The notes beneath the pieces are model-generated. The model saw only the letters and a list, made by a program, of their open reading frames with translations, ran no database searches and was not told the DNA's origin. Position numbers and translations under genes: made by a program. This document shows positions 13,951 to 29,200 of a DNA stretch of 64,000 bases, in pieces. The DNA lies in NCBI GenBank assembly GCA_947579665.1, contig OX388344.1, forward strand, positions 12,580,346 through 12,644,345. The letters are read 5' to 3'. Source of the stretch: Sympetrum striolatum. Lineage: Eukaryota; Arthropoda; Insecta; Odonata; Libellulidae. Within the stretch, counting starts at the first letter, position 1. The number at the start of each line of letters is the position of its first letter.

Positions 13951-16900
13951 GGAAGTTCATCCAAATGCTGCCGAAAGATAATAATGAAAGTTAATTATAT
14001 TTACTTTTGATAACAATGACGAATCACAAAATAGGTACAGTAAAAGCATTCTTATCCATTTGTACTTAGTTAATTTGAGTTCGCATCCCTCGACAAAGCA
14101 CCATCTCTCAGCACCACCCTGCTCCTTATATCGCATCGTCATGGCTTCGGAAGTTCATCCAAATGCTACCGAAAGATAATAATGAAAGTTAATTATATTT
14201 ACTTTTGATAACAATGACGAATCACAAAATAGGTACAGCAATAGCATTCTTATCCATTTGTACTTAGTTAATTTGAGTTCGCATCCCTCGACCAAGCACC
14301 ATCTTTCAGCACCACCCTGCTCCTTATATCGCATCGTCATGGCTTCGGAAGTTCATCCAAATGCTGCCGAAAGATAATAATGAAAGTTAATTATATTTAC
14401 TTTTGATAACAATGACGAATCACAAAATAGGTACAGTAATAGCATTCTTATCCATTTGTACTTAGTTAATTTGAGGTCGCATCCCTCGACCAAGCACCAT
14501 CTCTCAGCACCACCCTGCTCCCTATATCGCATCGTCATGGCTTCGGAAGTTCATCCAAATGCTGCCGAAAGATAATAATGAAAGTTAATTATATTTACTT
14601 TTGATAACAATGACGAATCACAAAATAGGTACAGCAATAGCATTCTTATCCATTTGTACTTAGTTAATTTGAGTTCGCATCCCTCGACCAAGCACCATCT
14701 ACCAGCACCACCCTGCTCCTTATATCGCATAGTCATGGCTTCGGAAGTTCATCCAAATGCTGCCGAAAGATAATAATGAAAGTTAATTATATTTACTTTT
14801 GATAACAATGACGAATCACAAAATAGGTACAGCAATAGCATTCTTATCCATTTGTACTTAGTTAATTTGAGTTCGCATCCCTCGACCAAGCACCATCTTT
14901 CAGCACCACCCTGCTCCTTATATCGCATCGTCATGGCTTCGGAAGTTCATCCAAATGCTGCCGAAAGATAATAATGAAAGTTAATTATATTTACTTTTGA
15001 TAACAATTACGAATCACAAAATAGGTACAGCAATAGCATTCTTATCCATTTGTACTTAGTTAATTTGAGTTCGCATCCCTCGACCAAGCACCATCTTTCA
15101 GCACCACCCTGCTCCTTATATCGCATCGTCATGGCTTCGGAAGTTCATCCAAATGCTGCCGAAAGATAATAATGAAAGTTAATTATTTTTACTTTGATAA
15201 CAATTACGAATCACAAAATAGGTACAGTAATAGCATTCTTATCCATTTGTACTTAGTTAATTTGAGTTCGCATCCCTCGACCAAGCACCATCTTTCAGCA
15301 CCACCCTGCTCCTTATATCGCATCGTCATGGCTTCGGAAGTTCATCCAAATGCTGCCGAAAGATAATAATGAAAGTTAATTATATTTACTTTTGATAACA
15401 ATTACGAATAACAAAATAGGTACAGTAATAGCATTCTTATCCATTTGTATTTAGTTAATTTGAGTTCGCATCCCTCGACCAAGCACCATCTTTCAGCACC
15501 ACCCTGCTCCTTATATCGCATCGTCATGGCTTCGGAAGTTCATCCAAATGCTGCCGAAAGATAATAATGAAAGTTAATTATATTTACTTTTGATAACAAT
15601 TACGAATCACAAAATAGGTACAGTAATAGCATTCTTATCCATTTGTACTTAGTTAATTTGAGTTCGCATCCCTCGACCAAGCACCATCTTTCAGCACCAC
15701 CCTGCTCCTTATATCGCATCGTCATGGCTTCGGAAGTTCATCCAAATGCTGCCGAAAGATAATAATGAAAGTTAATTATATTTACTTTTGATAACAATTA
15801 CGAATCACAAAATAGGTACAGCAATAGCATTCTTATCCATTTGTACTTAGTTAATTTGAGTTCGCATCCCTCGACCAAGCACCATCTTTCAGCACCACCC
15901 TGCTCCTTATATCGCATCGTCATGGCTTCGGAAGTTCATTCAAATGCTGCCGAAAGATAATAATGAAAGTTAATTATATTTACTTTTGATAACAATTACG
16001 AATCACAAAATAGGTACAGTAATAGCATTCTTATCCATTTGTACTTAGTTAATTTGAGTTCGCATCCCTCGACCAAGCACCATCTTTCAGCACCACCCTG
16101 CTCCTTATATCGCATCGTCATGGCTTCGGAAGTTCATCCAAATGCTGCCGAAAGATAATAATGAAAGTTAATTATATTTACTTTTGATAACAATTACGAA
16201 TCACAAAATAGGTACAGTAATAGCATACTTATACATTTGTACTTAGTTAATTTGAGTTCGCATCCCTCGACCAAGCACCATCTTTCAGCACCACCCTGCT
16301 CCTTATATCGCATCGTCATGGCTTCGGAAGTTCATCCAAATGCTGCCGAAAGATAATAATGAAAGTTAATTATATTTACTTTTGATAACAATTACGAATC
16401 ACAAAATAGGTACAGCAATAGCATTCTTATCCATTTGTACTTAGTTAATTTGAGTTCGCATCCCTCGACCAAGCACCATCTTTCAGCACCACCCTGCTCC
16501 TTATATCGCATCGTCATGGCTTCGGAAGTTCATCCAAATGCTGCCGAAAGATAATAATGAAAGTTAATTATATTTACTTTTGGTAACAATTACGAATCAC
16601 AAAATAGGTACAGCAATAGCATTCTTATCCATTTGTACTTAGTTAATTTGAGTTCGCATCCCTCGACCAAGCACCATCTTTCAGCACCACCCTGCTCCTT
16701 ATATCGCATCTTCATGGCTTCGGAAGTTCATCCAAATGCTGCCGAAAGATAATAATGAAAGTTAATTATATTTACTTTTGATAACAATTACGAATCAAAA
16801 TTTGTACAGCAATAGCATTCTTATCCATTTGTACTTAGTTAATTTGAGTTCGCATCCCTCGACCAAGCACCATCTTTCAGCACCACCCTGCTCCTTATAT

Positions 16901-18199
16901 CGCATCGTCATGGCTTCGGAAGTTCATTCAAATGCTGCCGAAAGATAATAATGAAAGTTAATTATATTTACTTTTGATAACAATTACGAATCACAAAATA
17001 GGTACAGCAATAGCATTCTTATCCATTTGTACTTAGTTAATTTGAGTTCGCATCCCTCGACCAAGCACCATCTTTCAGCACCACCCTGCTCCTTATATCG
17101 CATCGTCATGGCTTCGGAAGTTCATTCAAATGCTGCCGAAAGATAATAATGAAAGTTATTTATATATACTTTTGATAACAATTACGAATCACAAAAGAGG
17201 TACAGCAATAGCATTCTTATCCATTTGTACTTAGTTAATTTGAGTTCGCATCCCTCGATCAAGCACCATCTTTCAGCACCACCCTGCTCCTTATATCGCA
17301 TCGTCATGGCTTCGGAAGTTCATCCAAATGCTGCCGAAAGATAATAATGAAAGTTAATTATATTTACTTTTGATAACAATTACGAATCACAAAATAGGTA
17401 CAGCAATAGCATTCTTATCCATTTGTACTTAGTTAATTTGAGTTCGCATCCCTCGACCGAGCACCATCTTTCAGCACCACCCTGCTCCTTATATCGCATC
17501 GTCATGGCTTCGGAAGTTCATCCAAATGCTGCCGAAAGATAATAATGAAAGTTAATTATATTTACTTTTGATAACAATTACGAATCACAAAATAGGTACA
17601 GCAATAGCATTCTTATCCATTTGTACTTAGTTAATTTGAGTTCGCATCCCTCGACCAAGCACCATCTTTCAGCACCACCCTGCTCCTTATATCGCATCGT
17701 CATGGCTTCGGAAGTTCATCCAAATGCTGCCGAAAGATAATAATGAAAGTTAATTATATTTACTTTTGATAACAATTACGAATCACAAAATAGGTACAGC
17801 AATAGCATTCTTATCCATTTGTACTTAGTTAATTTGAGTTCGCATCCCTCGACCAAGCACCATCTTTCAGCACCACCCTGCTTCTTATATCGAATCGTCA
17901 TGGCTTCGGAAGTTCATCCAAATGCTGCCGAAAGATAATAATGAAAGTTAATTATATTTACTTTTGATAACAATTACGAATCACAAAATAGGTACAGCAA
18001 TAGCATTCTTATCCATTTGTTCTTAGTTAATTTGAGTTCGCATCCCTCGACCAAGCACCATCTTTCAGCACCACCCTGCTCCTTACATCGCATCGTCATG
18101 GCTTTGGATGTTCATTCAAATGCTGCCGAAAGATAATAATGAAAGTTAATTATATTTACTTTTGATAACAATTACGAATCACAAAATAGGTACAGCAAT

Positions 18200-19720
18200 A
18201 GCATTCTTATCCATTTGTACTTAGTTAATTTGAGTTCGCATCCCTCGACCAAGCACCATCTTTCAGCACCACCCTGCTCCTTATATCGCATCGTCATGGC
18301 TTCGGAAGTTCATTCAAATGCTGCCGAAAGATAATAATGAAAGTTAATAATATTTACTTTTGATAACAATGACGAATCACAAAATAGGTACAGCAATAGC
18401 ATTCTTATCCATTTGTACTTAGTTAATTTGAGTTCGCATCCCTCGACCAAGCACCATCTTTCAGCACCACCCTGCTCCTTATATCGCATCGTCATGGCTT
18501 CGGAAGATCATTCAAATGCTGCCGAAAGATAATAATGAAAGTTAATTATATTTACTTTTGATAACAATTACGAATCACAAAATAGGTACAGCAATAGCAT
18601 TCTTATCCATTTGTACTTAGTTAATTTGAGTTCGCATCCCTCGACCAAGCACCATCTTTCAGCACCACCCTGCTCCTTATATCGCATCGTCATGGCTTCG
18701 GAAGTTCATCCAAATGCTGCCGAAAGATAATAATGAAAGTAAATTATATTTACTTTTGATAACAATTACGAATCACAAAATAGGTACAGCAATAGCATTC
18801 TTATCCATTTGTACTTAGTTAATTTGAGTTCGCATCCCTCGACCAAGCACCATCTTTTAGCACTACCCTGCTCCTTATATCGCATCGTCATGGCTTCGGA
18901 AGTTCATCCAAATGCTGCCGAAAGATAATAATGAAAGTTAATTATATTTACTTTTGATAACAATTACGAATCACAAAATAGGTACTGCAATAGCATTCTT
19001 ATCCATTTGTACTTAGTTAATTTGAGTTCGCATCCCTCGACCAAGCACCATCTTTCAGCACCACCCTGCTCCTTATATCGCATCGTCATGGCTTCGGAAG
19101 TTCATCCAAATGCTGCCGAAAGATAATAATGAAAGGTAATTATATTTACTTTTGATAACAATTACGAATCACAAAATAGGTACAGCAATAGCATTCTTAT
19201 CCATTTGTACTTAGTTAATTTGAGTTCGCATCCCTCAACCAAGCACCATCTTTCAGCACCACCCTGCTCCTTATATCGCATCGTCATGGCCTCGGAAGTT
19301 CATCCAAATGCTGCCGAAAGATAATAATGAAAGTTAATTATATTTACTTTTGATAACAATTACGAATCACAAAATAGGTACAGCAATAGCATTCTTATCC
19401 ATTTGTACTTAGTTAATTTAGTTCGCATCCCTCGACCAAGCACCATCTTTCAGCACCACCCTGCTCCTTATATCGCATCGTCATGGCTTCGGAAGTTCAT
19501 CCATATGCTGCCGAAAGATAATAATGAAAGTTAATTATATTTACTTTTGATAACAATTACGAATCACAAAATAGGTACAGCAATAGCATTCTTATCCATT
19601 TGTACTTAGTTAATTTGAGTTCGCATCCCTCGACCATGCACCATCTTTCAGCACCACCCTGCTCCTTATATCGCATCGTCATGGCTTCGGATGTTCATCC
19701 AAATGCTGCCGAAAGATTAT
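18200..19720. repeat. satellite block, copy 2 at offset 9,289 bp
   Basis: Second copy of the 8.95-10.4 kb block. Its left part, from the CTTCTTATATCGAATCG monomer at 17,881 through CGGAAGATCATTC at 18,500, is also repeated 14,055 bp downstream (31,936 to 32,555), so this segment has been copied at least twice in different contexts. Confidence 0.85.
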
Positions 19721-21720
19721 AATGAAAGTTAATTATATTTACTTTTGATAACAATTACGAATCACAAAATAGGTACAGCAATAGCATTCTTATCCATTTG
19801 TACTTAGTTAATTTGAGTTCGCATCCCTCGACCAAGCACCATCTTTCAGCACCACCCTGCTCCTTATATCGCATCGTCATGGCTTCGGAAGTTCATCCAA
19901 ATGCTGCCGAAAGATAATAATGAAAGTTAATTATATTTACTTTTGATAACAATTACGAATCACAAAATAGGTACAGCAATAGCATTCTTATCCATTTGTA
20001 CTTAGATAATTTGAGTTCGCACCCCTCGACCAAGCACCATCTCTCAGCACCACCCTGCTCCTTATATCGCATCGTCATGGCTTCGGAAGTTCATCCAAAT
20101 GCTGCCGAAAGATAATAATGAAAGTTAATTATATTTACTTTTGATAACAATGACGAATCACAAAATAGGTACAGCAATAGCATTCTTATCCATTTGTACT
20201 TAGTTAATCACAGTTTGCATCCCTCGACCAAGCACCATCTTTCAGCACCACCCTGCTCCTTATATCGCATCGTCATGGCTTCGGAAGTTCATCCAAATGC
20301 TGCCGAAAGATAATAATGAAAGTTAATTATATTTACTTTTGATAACAATGACGAATCACAAAATAGGTACAGTAATAGCATTCTTATCCATTTGTACTTA
20401 GTTAATTTGAGTTCGCATCCCTTGACCAAGCACCATCTTTCAGCACAACCCTGCTCTTATATCGCATCGTCATGGCTTCGGAAGTTCATCCAAATGCTGC
20501 CGAAAGATAATAATGAAAGTTAATTATATTTAATTTGATAACAATGACGAATCACAAAATAGGTACAGCAATAGCATTCTTTTCCATTTGTACTTAGTTA
20601 ATTTGAGTTCGCATCCCTCGACCAAGCACCAACTCTCAGCACCACCCTGCTGTTATATCGCATCGTCATGGCTTCGGAAGTTCATCCAAATGCTGCCGAA
20701 AGATAATAATGAAAGTTAATTATATTTATTTTGATAACAATGACGAATCACAAAATAGGTACAGCAATAGCGTTCTTATCCATTTGTACTTAGTTAATTT
20801 AAGTTCGCATCCCTCGACCAAGCACCATCTTTCAGCACCACCCTGCATCCTTATATCGCATCGTCATGGCTTCGGAAGTTCATCCAAATGCTGCCGAAGG
20901 ATAATAATGAAAGTTAATTATATTTACTTTTGATAACAATGACGAATCACAAAAAAAAAGTACAGCAATAGCATTCTTATCCAATTGTACTTAGTTAATT
21001 TGAGTTCGCATCCCTCGACCAAGCACCATCTTTCAGCACCACCCTGCTCCTTATATCGCATCGTCATGGCTTCGGAAGTTCATCCAAATGCTGCCGAAAG
21101 ATAATAATGAAAGTTAATTATATTTACTTTTGATAACAATGACGAATCACAAAATAGGTACAGCAATAGCATTCTTATCCATTTGTACTTAGTTAATTTG
21201 AGTTCGCATCCCTCGACCAAGCACCATCTCTCAGCCCCACCCTGCTCCTTATATCGCATTGTCATGGCTTCGGAAGTTCATCCAAATGCTGCCGAAAGAT
21301 AATAATGAAAGTTAATTATATTTACTTTTGATAACAATGACGAATCACAAAATAGGTACAGCAATAGCATTCTTATCCATTTGTTCTTAGTTAATTTGAG
21401 TTCGCATCCCTCGACCAAGCACCATCTTTCAGCACCACCCTGCTCCTTATATCGCATCGTCATGGCTTCGGAAGTTCATCCAAATGCTGCCGAAAGATAA
21501 TAATGAAAGTTAATTATATTTACTTTTGATAACAATGACGAATCAAAAAATAGGTACAGTAAAAGCATTCTTAACCATTTGTACTTAGTTAATTTGAGTT
21601 CGCATCCCTCGACCAAGCACCATCTCTCAGCACCACCCTGCTCCTTATATCGCATCGTCATGGCTTCGGAAGTTCATCCAAATGCTGCCGAAAGATAATA
21701 ATGAAAGTTAATTATATTTA
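19630..21720. repeat. satellite block duplicated at 33.5-35.5 kb, copy 1
   Basis: Markers recur 13,858 bp downstream: CGGATGTTCATCC with GAAAGATTATAATG (19,689 and 33,547), GATAATTTGAGTTCGCACCCC (about 20,004 and 33,863), CCCTTGACC with CAGCACAACC, TATTTAATTTGATAAC, TATTTATTTTGATAAC, CCTGCATCC with CCGAAGGATAAT, the A-run, CAGCCCCACCC and CTTAACCATTTG (21,571 and 35,429). One internal monomer does not agree (AATCACAGTTTGC here at 20,206; an ordinary form in the other copy) although spacing is unchanged. Confidence 0.88.
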
Positions 21721-24050
21721 CTTTTGATAACAATGACGAATCACAAAATAGGTACAGCAATAGCATTCTTATCCATTTGTACTTAGTTAATTTGAGTTCG
21801 CATCCCTCGACCAAGCACCATCTTTCAGCACCACCCTGCTCTTATATCGCATCGTCATGGCTTCGGAAGTTCATCCAAATGCTGCCGAAAGATAATAATG
21901 AAAGTTAATTATATTTACTTTTGATAACAATGACGAATCACAAAATAGGTACAGCAATAGCATTCTTATCCATTTGTACTTAGTTAATTTGAGTTCGCTT
22001 CCCTCGACCAAGCACCATCTGTAAGCCCCACCCTGCTCCTTATATCGCATTGTCATGGCTTCGGAAGTTCATCCAAATGCTGCCGAAAGATAATAATGTA
22101 GGTTAATTATATTTACTTTTGATAACAATGACAAATCACAAAATAGGTACAGCAATAGCATTCTTATCCATTTGTTCTTAGTTAATTTGAGTTCGCATCC
22201 CTCGACCAAGCACCATCTTTCAGCACCACCCTGCTCCTTATATCGCATCGTCATGGCTTCGGAAGTTCATCCAAATGCTGCCGAAAGATAATAATGAAAG
22301 TTAATTATATTTACTTTTGATAACAATGACGAATCACAAAATAGGTACAGCAATAGCATTCTTATCCATTTGTACTTAGTTAATTTGAGTTCGCATCCCT
22401 CGACCAAGCACCATCTCACAGCACCACCCTGCTCCTTATATCGCATCGTCATGGCTTCGGAAGTTCATCCAAATGCTGCCGAAAGATAATAATGAAAGTT
22501 AATTATATTTACTTTTGATAACAATGACGAATCACAAAATAGGTACAGCAATAGCGTTCTTATCCATTTGTACTTAGTTAATTTGAGTTCGCATCCCTCG
22601 ACCAAGCACCATCTTTCAGCACCACCCTGCTCCTTATATCGCATCGTCATGGCTTCGGAAGTTCATCCAAATGCTGCCGAAAGATAATAATGAAAGTTAA
22701 TTATATTTACTTTTGATAACAAGGACGAATCACAAAAAAAAAGTACAGCAATAGCATTCTTATCCAATTGTACTTAGTTAATTTGAGTTCGCATCCCTCG
22801 ACCAAGCACCATCTTTCAGCACCACCCTGCTCCTTATATCGCATCGTCATGGCTTCGGTAGTTCATCCAAATGCTGCCGAAAGATAATAATGAAAGTTAA
22901 TTATATTTACTTTTGATAACAATGACGAATCACAAAATAGGTACAGCAATAGCATTCTTATCCATTTGTACTTAGTTAATTTGAGTTCGCATCCCTCGAC
23001 CAAGCACCATCTCTTAGCACCACCCTGCTCCTTATATCGCATCGTCATGGCTTCGGAAGTTCATCCAAATGCTGCCGAAAGATAATAATGAAAGTTAATT
23101 ATATTTACTTTTGATAACAATTACGAATCACAAAATAGGTACAGCAATAGCATTCTTATCCATTTGTACTTAGTTAATTTGAGTTCGCATCCCTCAACCA
23201 AGCACCATCTTTCAGCACCACCCTGCTCCTTATATCGCATCGTCATGGCTTCGGAAGTTCATCCAAATGCTGCCGAAAGATAATAATGAAAGTTAATTAT
23301 ATTTACTTTTGATAACAATGACGAATCACAAAATAGGTACAGCAATAGCATTCTTATCCATTTGTACTTAGTTAATTTGAGTTCGCATCCCTCGACCAAG
23401 CACCATCTTTCAGCACCACCCTGCTCTTATATCGCATCGTCATGGCTTCGGAAGTTCATCCAAATGCTGCCGAAAGATAATAATGAAAGTTAATTATATT
23501 TACTTTTGATAACAATGACGAATCACAAAATAGGTACAGCAATAGCATTCTTATCCATTTGTACTTAGTTAATTTGAGTTCGCATCCCTCGACCAAGCAC
23601 CATCTCTCAGAACCTTCCTGCTGTTATATCGCATCGTCATGGCTTCGGAAGTTCATCCAAATGCTGCCGAAAGATAATAATGAAAGTTAATTATATTTAC
23701 TTTTGATAACAATGACGAATCACAAAATAGGTGCAGCAATAGCGTTCTTATCCATTTGTACTTAGTTAATTTGAGTTCGCATCCCTCGACCAAGCACCAT
23801 CTTTCAGCACCACCCTGCTCCTTATATCGCATCGTCATGGCTTCGGAAGTTCATCCAAATGCTGCCGAAAGATAATAATGAAAGTTAATTATATTTACTT
23901 TTGATAACAATGACGAATCACAAAAAAAAAGTACAGCAATAGCATTCTTATCCAATTGTACTTAGTTAATTTGAGTTCGCATCCCTCGACCAAGCACCAT
24001 CTTTCAGCACCACCCTGCTCCTTATATCGCATCGTCATGGCTTCGGAAGT
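21670..24050. repeat. 12-monomer higher-order block, copy 1
   Basis: This run of 12 monomers carries a distinctive series of variants: CTGCTCTTATATCG (1-bp deletion), then GCTTCCCTCGACC with CTGTAAGCCCC, then GATAATAATGTAGG with ACAAATCAC, then CTCACAGCACC, then AGCGTTCTTATCC, then AACAAGGACG with an A-run, then TTCGGTAGTTC, then CCCTCAACC, then CAGAACCTTCC. The same series in the same order begins again about 2,377 bp later, which is 12 x 198 plus one base. The match shows an old or recent block duplication within the array. Confidence 0.85.
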
Positions 24051-26220
24051 TCATCCAAATGCTGCCGAAAGATAATAATGAAAGTTAATTATATTTACTT
24101 TTGATAACAATGACGAATCACAAAATAGGTACAGCAATAGCATTCTTATCCATTTGTACTTAGTTAATTTGAGTTCGCATCCCTCGACCAAGCACCATCT
24201 TTCAGCACCACCCTGCTCTTATATCGCATCGTCATGGCTTCGGAAGTTCATCCAAATGCTGCCGAAAGATAATAATGAAAGTTAATTATATTTACTTTTG
24301 ATAACAATGACGAATCACAAAATAGGTACAGCAATAGCATTCTTATCCATTTGTACTTAGTTAATTTGAGTTCGCTTCCCTCGACCAAGCACCATCTGTA
24401 AGCCCCACCCTGCTCCTTATATCGCATTGTCATGGCTTCGGAAGTTCATCCAAATGCTGCCGAAAGATAATAATGTAGGTTAATTATATTTACTTTTGAT
24501 AACAATGACAAATCACAAAATAGGTACAGCAATAGCATTCTTATCCATTTGTTCTTAGTTAATTTGAGTTCGCATCCCTCGACCAAGCACCATCTTTCAG
24601 CACCACCCTGCTCCTTATATCGCATCGTCATGGCTTCGGAAGTTCATCCAAATGCTGCCGAAAGATAATAATGAAAGTTAATTATATTTACTTTTGATAA
24701 CAATGACGAATCACAAAATAGGTACAGCAATAGCATTCTTATCCATTTGTACTTAGTTAATTTGAGTTCGCATCCCTCGACCAAGCACCATCTCACAGCA
24801 CCACCCTGCTCCTTATATCGCATCGTCATGGCTTCGGAAGTTCATCCAAATGCTGCCGAAAGATAATAATGAAAGTTAATTATATTTACTTTTGATAACA
24901 ATGACGAATCACAAAATAGGTACAGCAATAGCGTTCTTATCCATTTGTACTTAGTTAATTTGAGTTCGCATCCCTCGACCAAGCACCATCTTTCAGCACC
25001 ACCCTGCTCCTTATATCGCATCGTCATGGCTTCGGAAGTTCATCCAAATGCTGCCGAAAGATAATAATGAAAGTTAATTATATTTACTTTTGATAACAAG
25101 GACGAATCACAAAAAAAAGTACAGCAATAGCATTCTTATCCAATTGTACTTAGTTAATTTGAGTTTGCATCCCTCGACCAAGCACCATCTTTCAGCACCA
25201 CCCTGCTCCTTATATCGCATCGTCATGGCTTCGGTAGTTCATCCAAATGCTGCCGAAAGATAATAATGAAAGTTAATTACATTTACTTTTGATAACAATG
25301 ACGAATCACAAAATAGGTACAGCAATAGCATTCTTATCCATTTGTACTTAGTTAATTTGAGTTCGCATCCCTCAACCAAGCACCATCTTTCAGCACCACC
25401 CTGCTCCTTATATCGCATCGTCATGGCTTCGGAAGTTCATCCAAATGCTGCCGAAAGATAATAATGAAAGTTAATTATATTTACTTTTGATAACAATGAC
25501 GAATCACAAAATAGGTACAGCAATAGCATTCTTATCCATTTGTACTTAGTTAATTTGAGTTCGCATCCCTCGACCAAGCACCATCTTTCAGCACCACCCT
25601 GCTCTTATATCGCATCGTCATGGCTTCGGAAGTTCATCCAAATGCTGCCGAAAGATAATAATGAAAGTTAATTATATTTACTTTTGATAACAATGACGAA
25701 TCACAAAATAGGTACAGCAATAGCATTCTTATCCATTTGTACTTAGTTAATTTGAGTTCGCATCCCTCGACCAAGCACCATCTCTCAGAACCTTCCTGCT
25801 GTTATATCGCATCGTCATGGCTTCGGAAGTTCATCCAAATGCTGCCGAAAGATAATAATGAAAGTTAATTATATTTACTTTTGATAACAATGACGAATCA
25901 CAAAATAGGTGCAGCAATAGCGTTCTTATCCATTTGTACTTAGTTAATTTGAGTTCGCATCCCTCGACCAAGCACCATCTTTCAGCACCACCCTGCTCCT
26001 TATATCGCATCGTCATGGCTTCGGAAGTTCATCCAAATGCTGCCGAAAGATAATAATGAAAGTTAATTATATTTACTTTTGATAACAATGACGAATCACA
26101 AAAAAAAAGTACAGCAATAGCATTCTTATCCAATTGTACTTAGTTAATTTGAGTTCGCATCCCTCGACCAAGCACCATCTTTCAGCACCACCCTGCTCCT
26201 TATATCGCATCGTCATGGCT
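24050..26220. repeat. 12-monomer higher-order block, copy 2 (one monomer lost)
   Basis: It repeats the variant series of the preceding block at an offset of 2,377 bp up to about 25.23 kb. The offset then drops to 2,178 bp, exactly 11 x 198, because two neighbouring monomers of copy 1 (the one starting near TTCGGTAGTTC at 22,856 and the next one with CCCTCAACC at 23,191) are represented by one hybrid monomer here (TTCGGTAGTTC at about 25,231, CCCTCAACC at about 25,370). That is the expected product of unequal crossing-over or slippage between adjacent monomers. The following A-run monomer is shared (23,924 and 26,101). Confidence 0.85.
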
Positions 26221-29200
26221 TCGGAAGTTCATCCAAATGCTGCCGAAAGATAATAATGAAAGTTAATTATATTTACTTTTGATAACAATGACGAATCACA
26301 AAATAGGTACAGCAATAGCATTCTTATCCATTTGTACTTAGTTAATTTGAGTTCGCATCCCTCGACCAAGCACCATCTCTCAGCCCCACCCTGCTCCTTA
26401 TATCGCATTGTCATGGCTTCGGAAGTTCATCCAAATGCTGCCGAAAGATAATAATGAAAGTTAATTATATTTACTTTTGATAACAATTACGAATCACAAA
26501 ATAGGTACAGCAATAGCATTCTTATCCATTTGTACTTAGTTAATTTGAGTTCGCATCCCTCGACCAAGCACCATCTTTCAGCACCACCCTGCTCCTTATA
26601 TCGCATTGTCATGGCTTCGGAAGTTCATCCAAATGCTGCCGAAAGATAATAATGAAAGTTAATTATATTTACTTTTGATAACAATGACGAATCACAAAAT
26701 AGGTACAGCAATAGCATTCTTATCCATTTGTACTTAGTTAATTTGAGTTCGCATCCCTCGACCAAGCACCATCTTTCAGCACCACCCTGCTCCTTATATC
26801 GCATCGTCATGGCTTCGGAAGTTCATCCAAATGCTGCCGAAAGATAATAATGAAAGTTAATTATATTTACTTTTGATAACAATGACGAATCACAAAATAG
26901 GTACAGCAATAGCATTCTTATCCATTTGTACTTAGTTAATTTGAGTTCGCATCCCTCGACCAAGCACCATCTTTCAGCACCACCCTGCTCTTATATCGCA
27001 TCGTCATGGCTTCGGAAGTTCATCCAAATGCTGCCGAAAGATAATAATGAAAGTTAATTATATTTACTTTTGATAACAATGACGAATCACAAAATAGGTA
27101 CAGCAATAGCATTCTTATCCATTTGTACTTAGTTAATTTGAGTTCGCATCCCTCGACCAAGCACCATCTCTCAGCACCACCCTGCTGTTATATCGCATCG
27201 TCATGGCTTCGGAAGTTCATCCACATGCTGCCGAAAGATAATAATGAAAGTTAATTATATTTACTTTTGATAACAATGACGAATCACAAAATAGGTACAG
27301 CAATAGCGTTCTTATCCATTTGTACTTAGTTACTTTGAGTTCGCATCCCTCGACCAAGCACCATCTTTCAGCACCACCCTGCTCCTTATATCGCATCGTC
27401 ATGGCTTCGGAAGTTCATCCAAATGCTGCCGAAAGATAATAATGAAAGTTAATTATATTTACTTTTGATAACAAGGACGAATCACAAAAAAAAAGTACAG
27501 CAATAGCATTCTTATCCAATTGTACTTAGATAATTTGAGTTCGCATCCCTCGACCAAGCACCATCTTTCAGCACCACCCTGCTCCTTATATCGCATCGTC
27601 ATGGCTTCGGAAGTTCATCCAAATGCTGCCGAAAGATAATAATGAAAGTTAATTATATTTACTTTTGATAACAATGACGAATCACAAAATAGGTACAGCA
27701 ATAGCATTCTAATCCATTTGTACTTAATTAATTTGAGTTCGCATCCCTCGACCAAGCACCATCTTTCAGCACCACCCTGCTCTTATATCGCATCATCATG
27801 GCTTCGGAAGTTCATCCAAATGCTGCCGAAAGATAGTAATGAAAGTTAATTATATTTACTTTTGATAACAATGACGAATCACAAAATAGGTACAGCAATA
27901 GCATTCTTATCCATTTGTACTTAGTTAATTTGAGTTCGCATCCCTCGACCAAGCACCATCTTTCAGCACCACCCTGCTCTTATATCGCATCGTCATGGCT
28001 TCGGAAGTTCATCCAAATGCTGCCGAAAGATAATAATGAAAGTTAATTATATTTACTTTTGATAACAATGACGAATCACAAAATAGGTACAGCAATAGCA
28101 TTCTTATCCATTTGTACTTAGTTAATTTGAGTTCGCATCCCTCGACCAAGCTCCATCTACCAGCACCACCCTGCTCCTTATATCGCATCGTCATGGCTTC
28201 GGATTTTCATCCAAATGCTGCCGAAAGATAATAATGAAAGTTAATTATATTTACTTTTGATAACAATGACGAATCACAAAATAGGTACAGCAATAGCGTT
28301 CTTATCCATTTGTACTTAGTTAATTTGAGTTCGCATCCCTCGACCAAGCACCATCTTTCAGCACCACCCTGCTCCTTATATCGCATCGTCATGGCTTCGG
28401 AAGTTCATCCAAATGCTGCCGAAAGATAATAATAAAAGTTAATTATATTTACTTTTGATAACAATGACGAATCACAAAATAGGTACAGCAATAGCATTCT
28501 TATCCATTTGTACTTAGTTAATTTGCGTTCGCATCCATCGACCAAGCACCATCTTTCAGCACCACCCTGCTCCTTATATCGCATCGTCATGGCTTCGGAA
28601 GTTCATCCAAATGCTGCCGAAAGATAATGATGAAAGTTAATTATATTTACTTTTGATAACAATGACGAATCACAAAGTAGGTACAGCAATAGCATTCTTA
28701 TCCATTTGTACTTAGTTAATTTGAGTTCGCATCCCTCGACCAAGCACCATCTTTCAGCACCACCCTGCTCCTTATATCGCATCGTCATGGCTTCGGAAGT
28801 TCATCCAAATGCTGCCGAAAGATATTAATGAAAGTTAATTATATTTACTTTTGATAACAATGACGAATCACAAAATAGGTACAGCAATAGCATTCTTATC
28901 CATTTGTACTTAGTTAATTTGAGTTCGCATCCCTCGACCAAGCACCATCTTTCAGCACCACCCTGCTCCTTTTATCGCATTGTCATGGCTTCGGAAGTTC
29001 ATCCAAATGCTGCCGAAAGATAATAATGAAAGTTAATTATATTTACATTTGATAACAATGACGAATCACAAAATAGGTACAGTAATAGCATTCTTATCCA
29101 TTTGTACTTAGTTAATTTGAGTTCGCATCCCTCGACCAAGCACCATCTTTCAGCACCACCCTGCTCCTTATATCGTATCGTCATGGCTTCGGAAGTTCAT

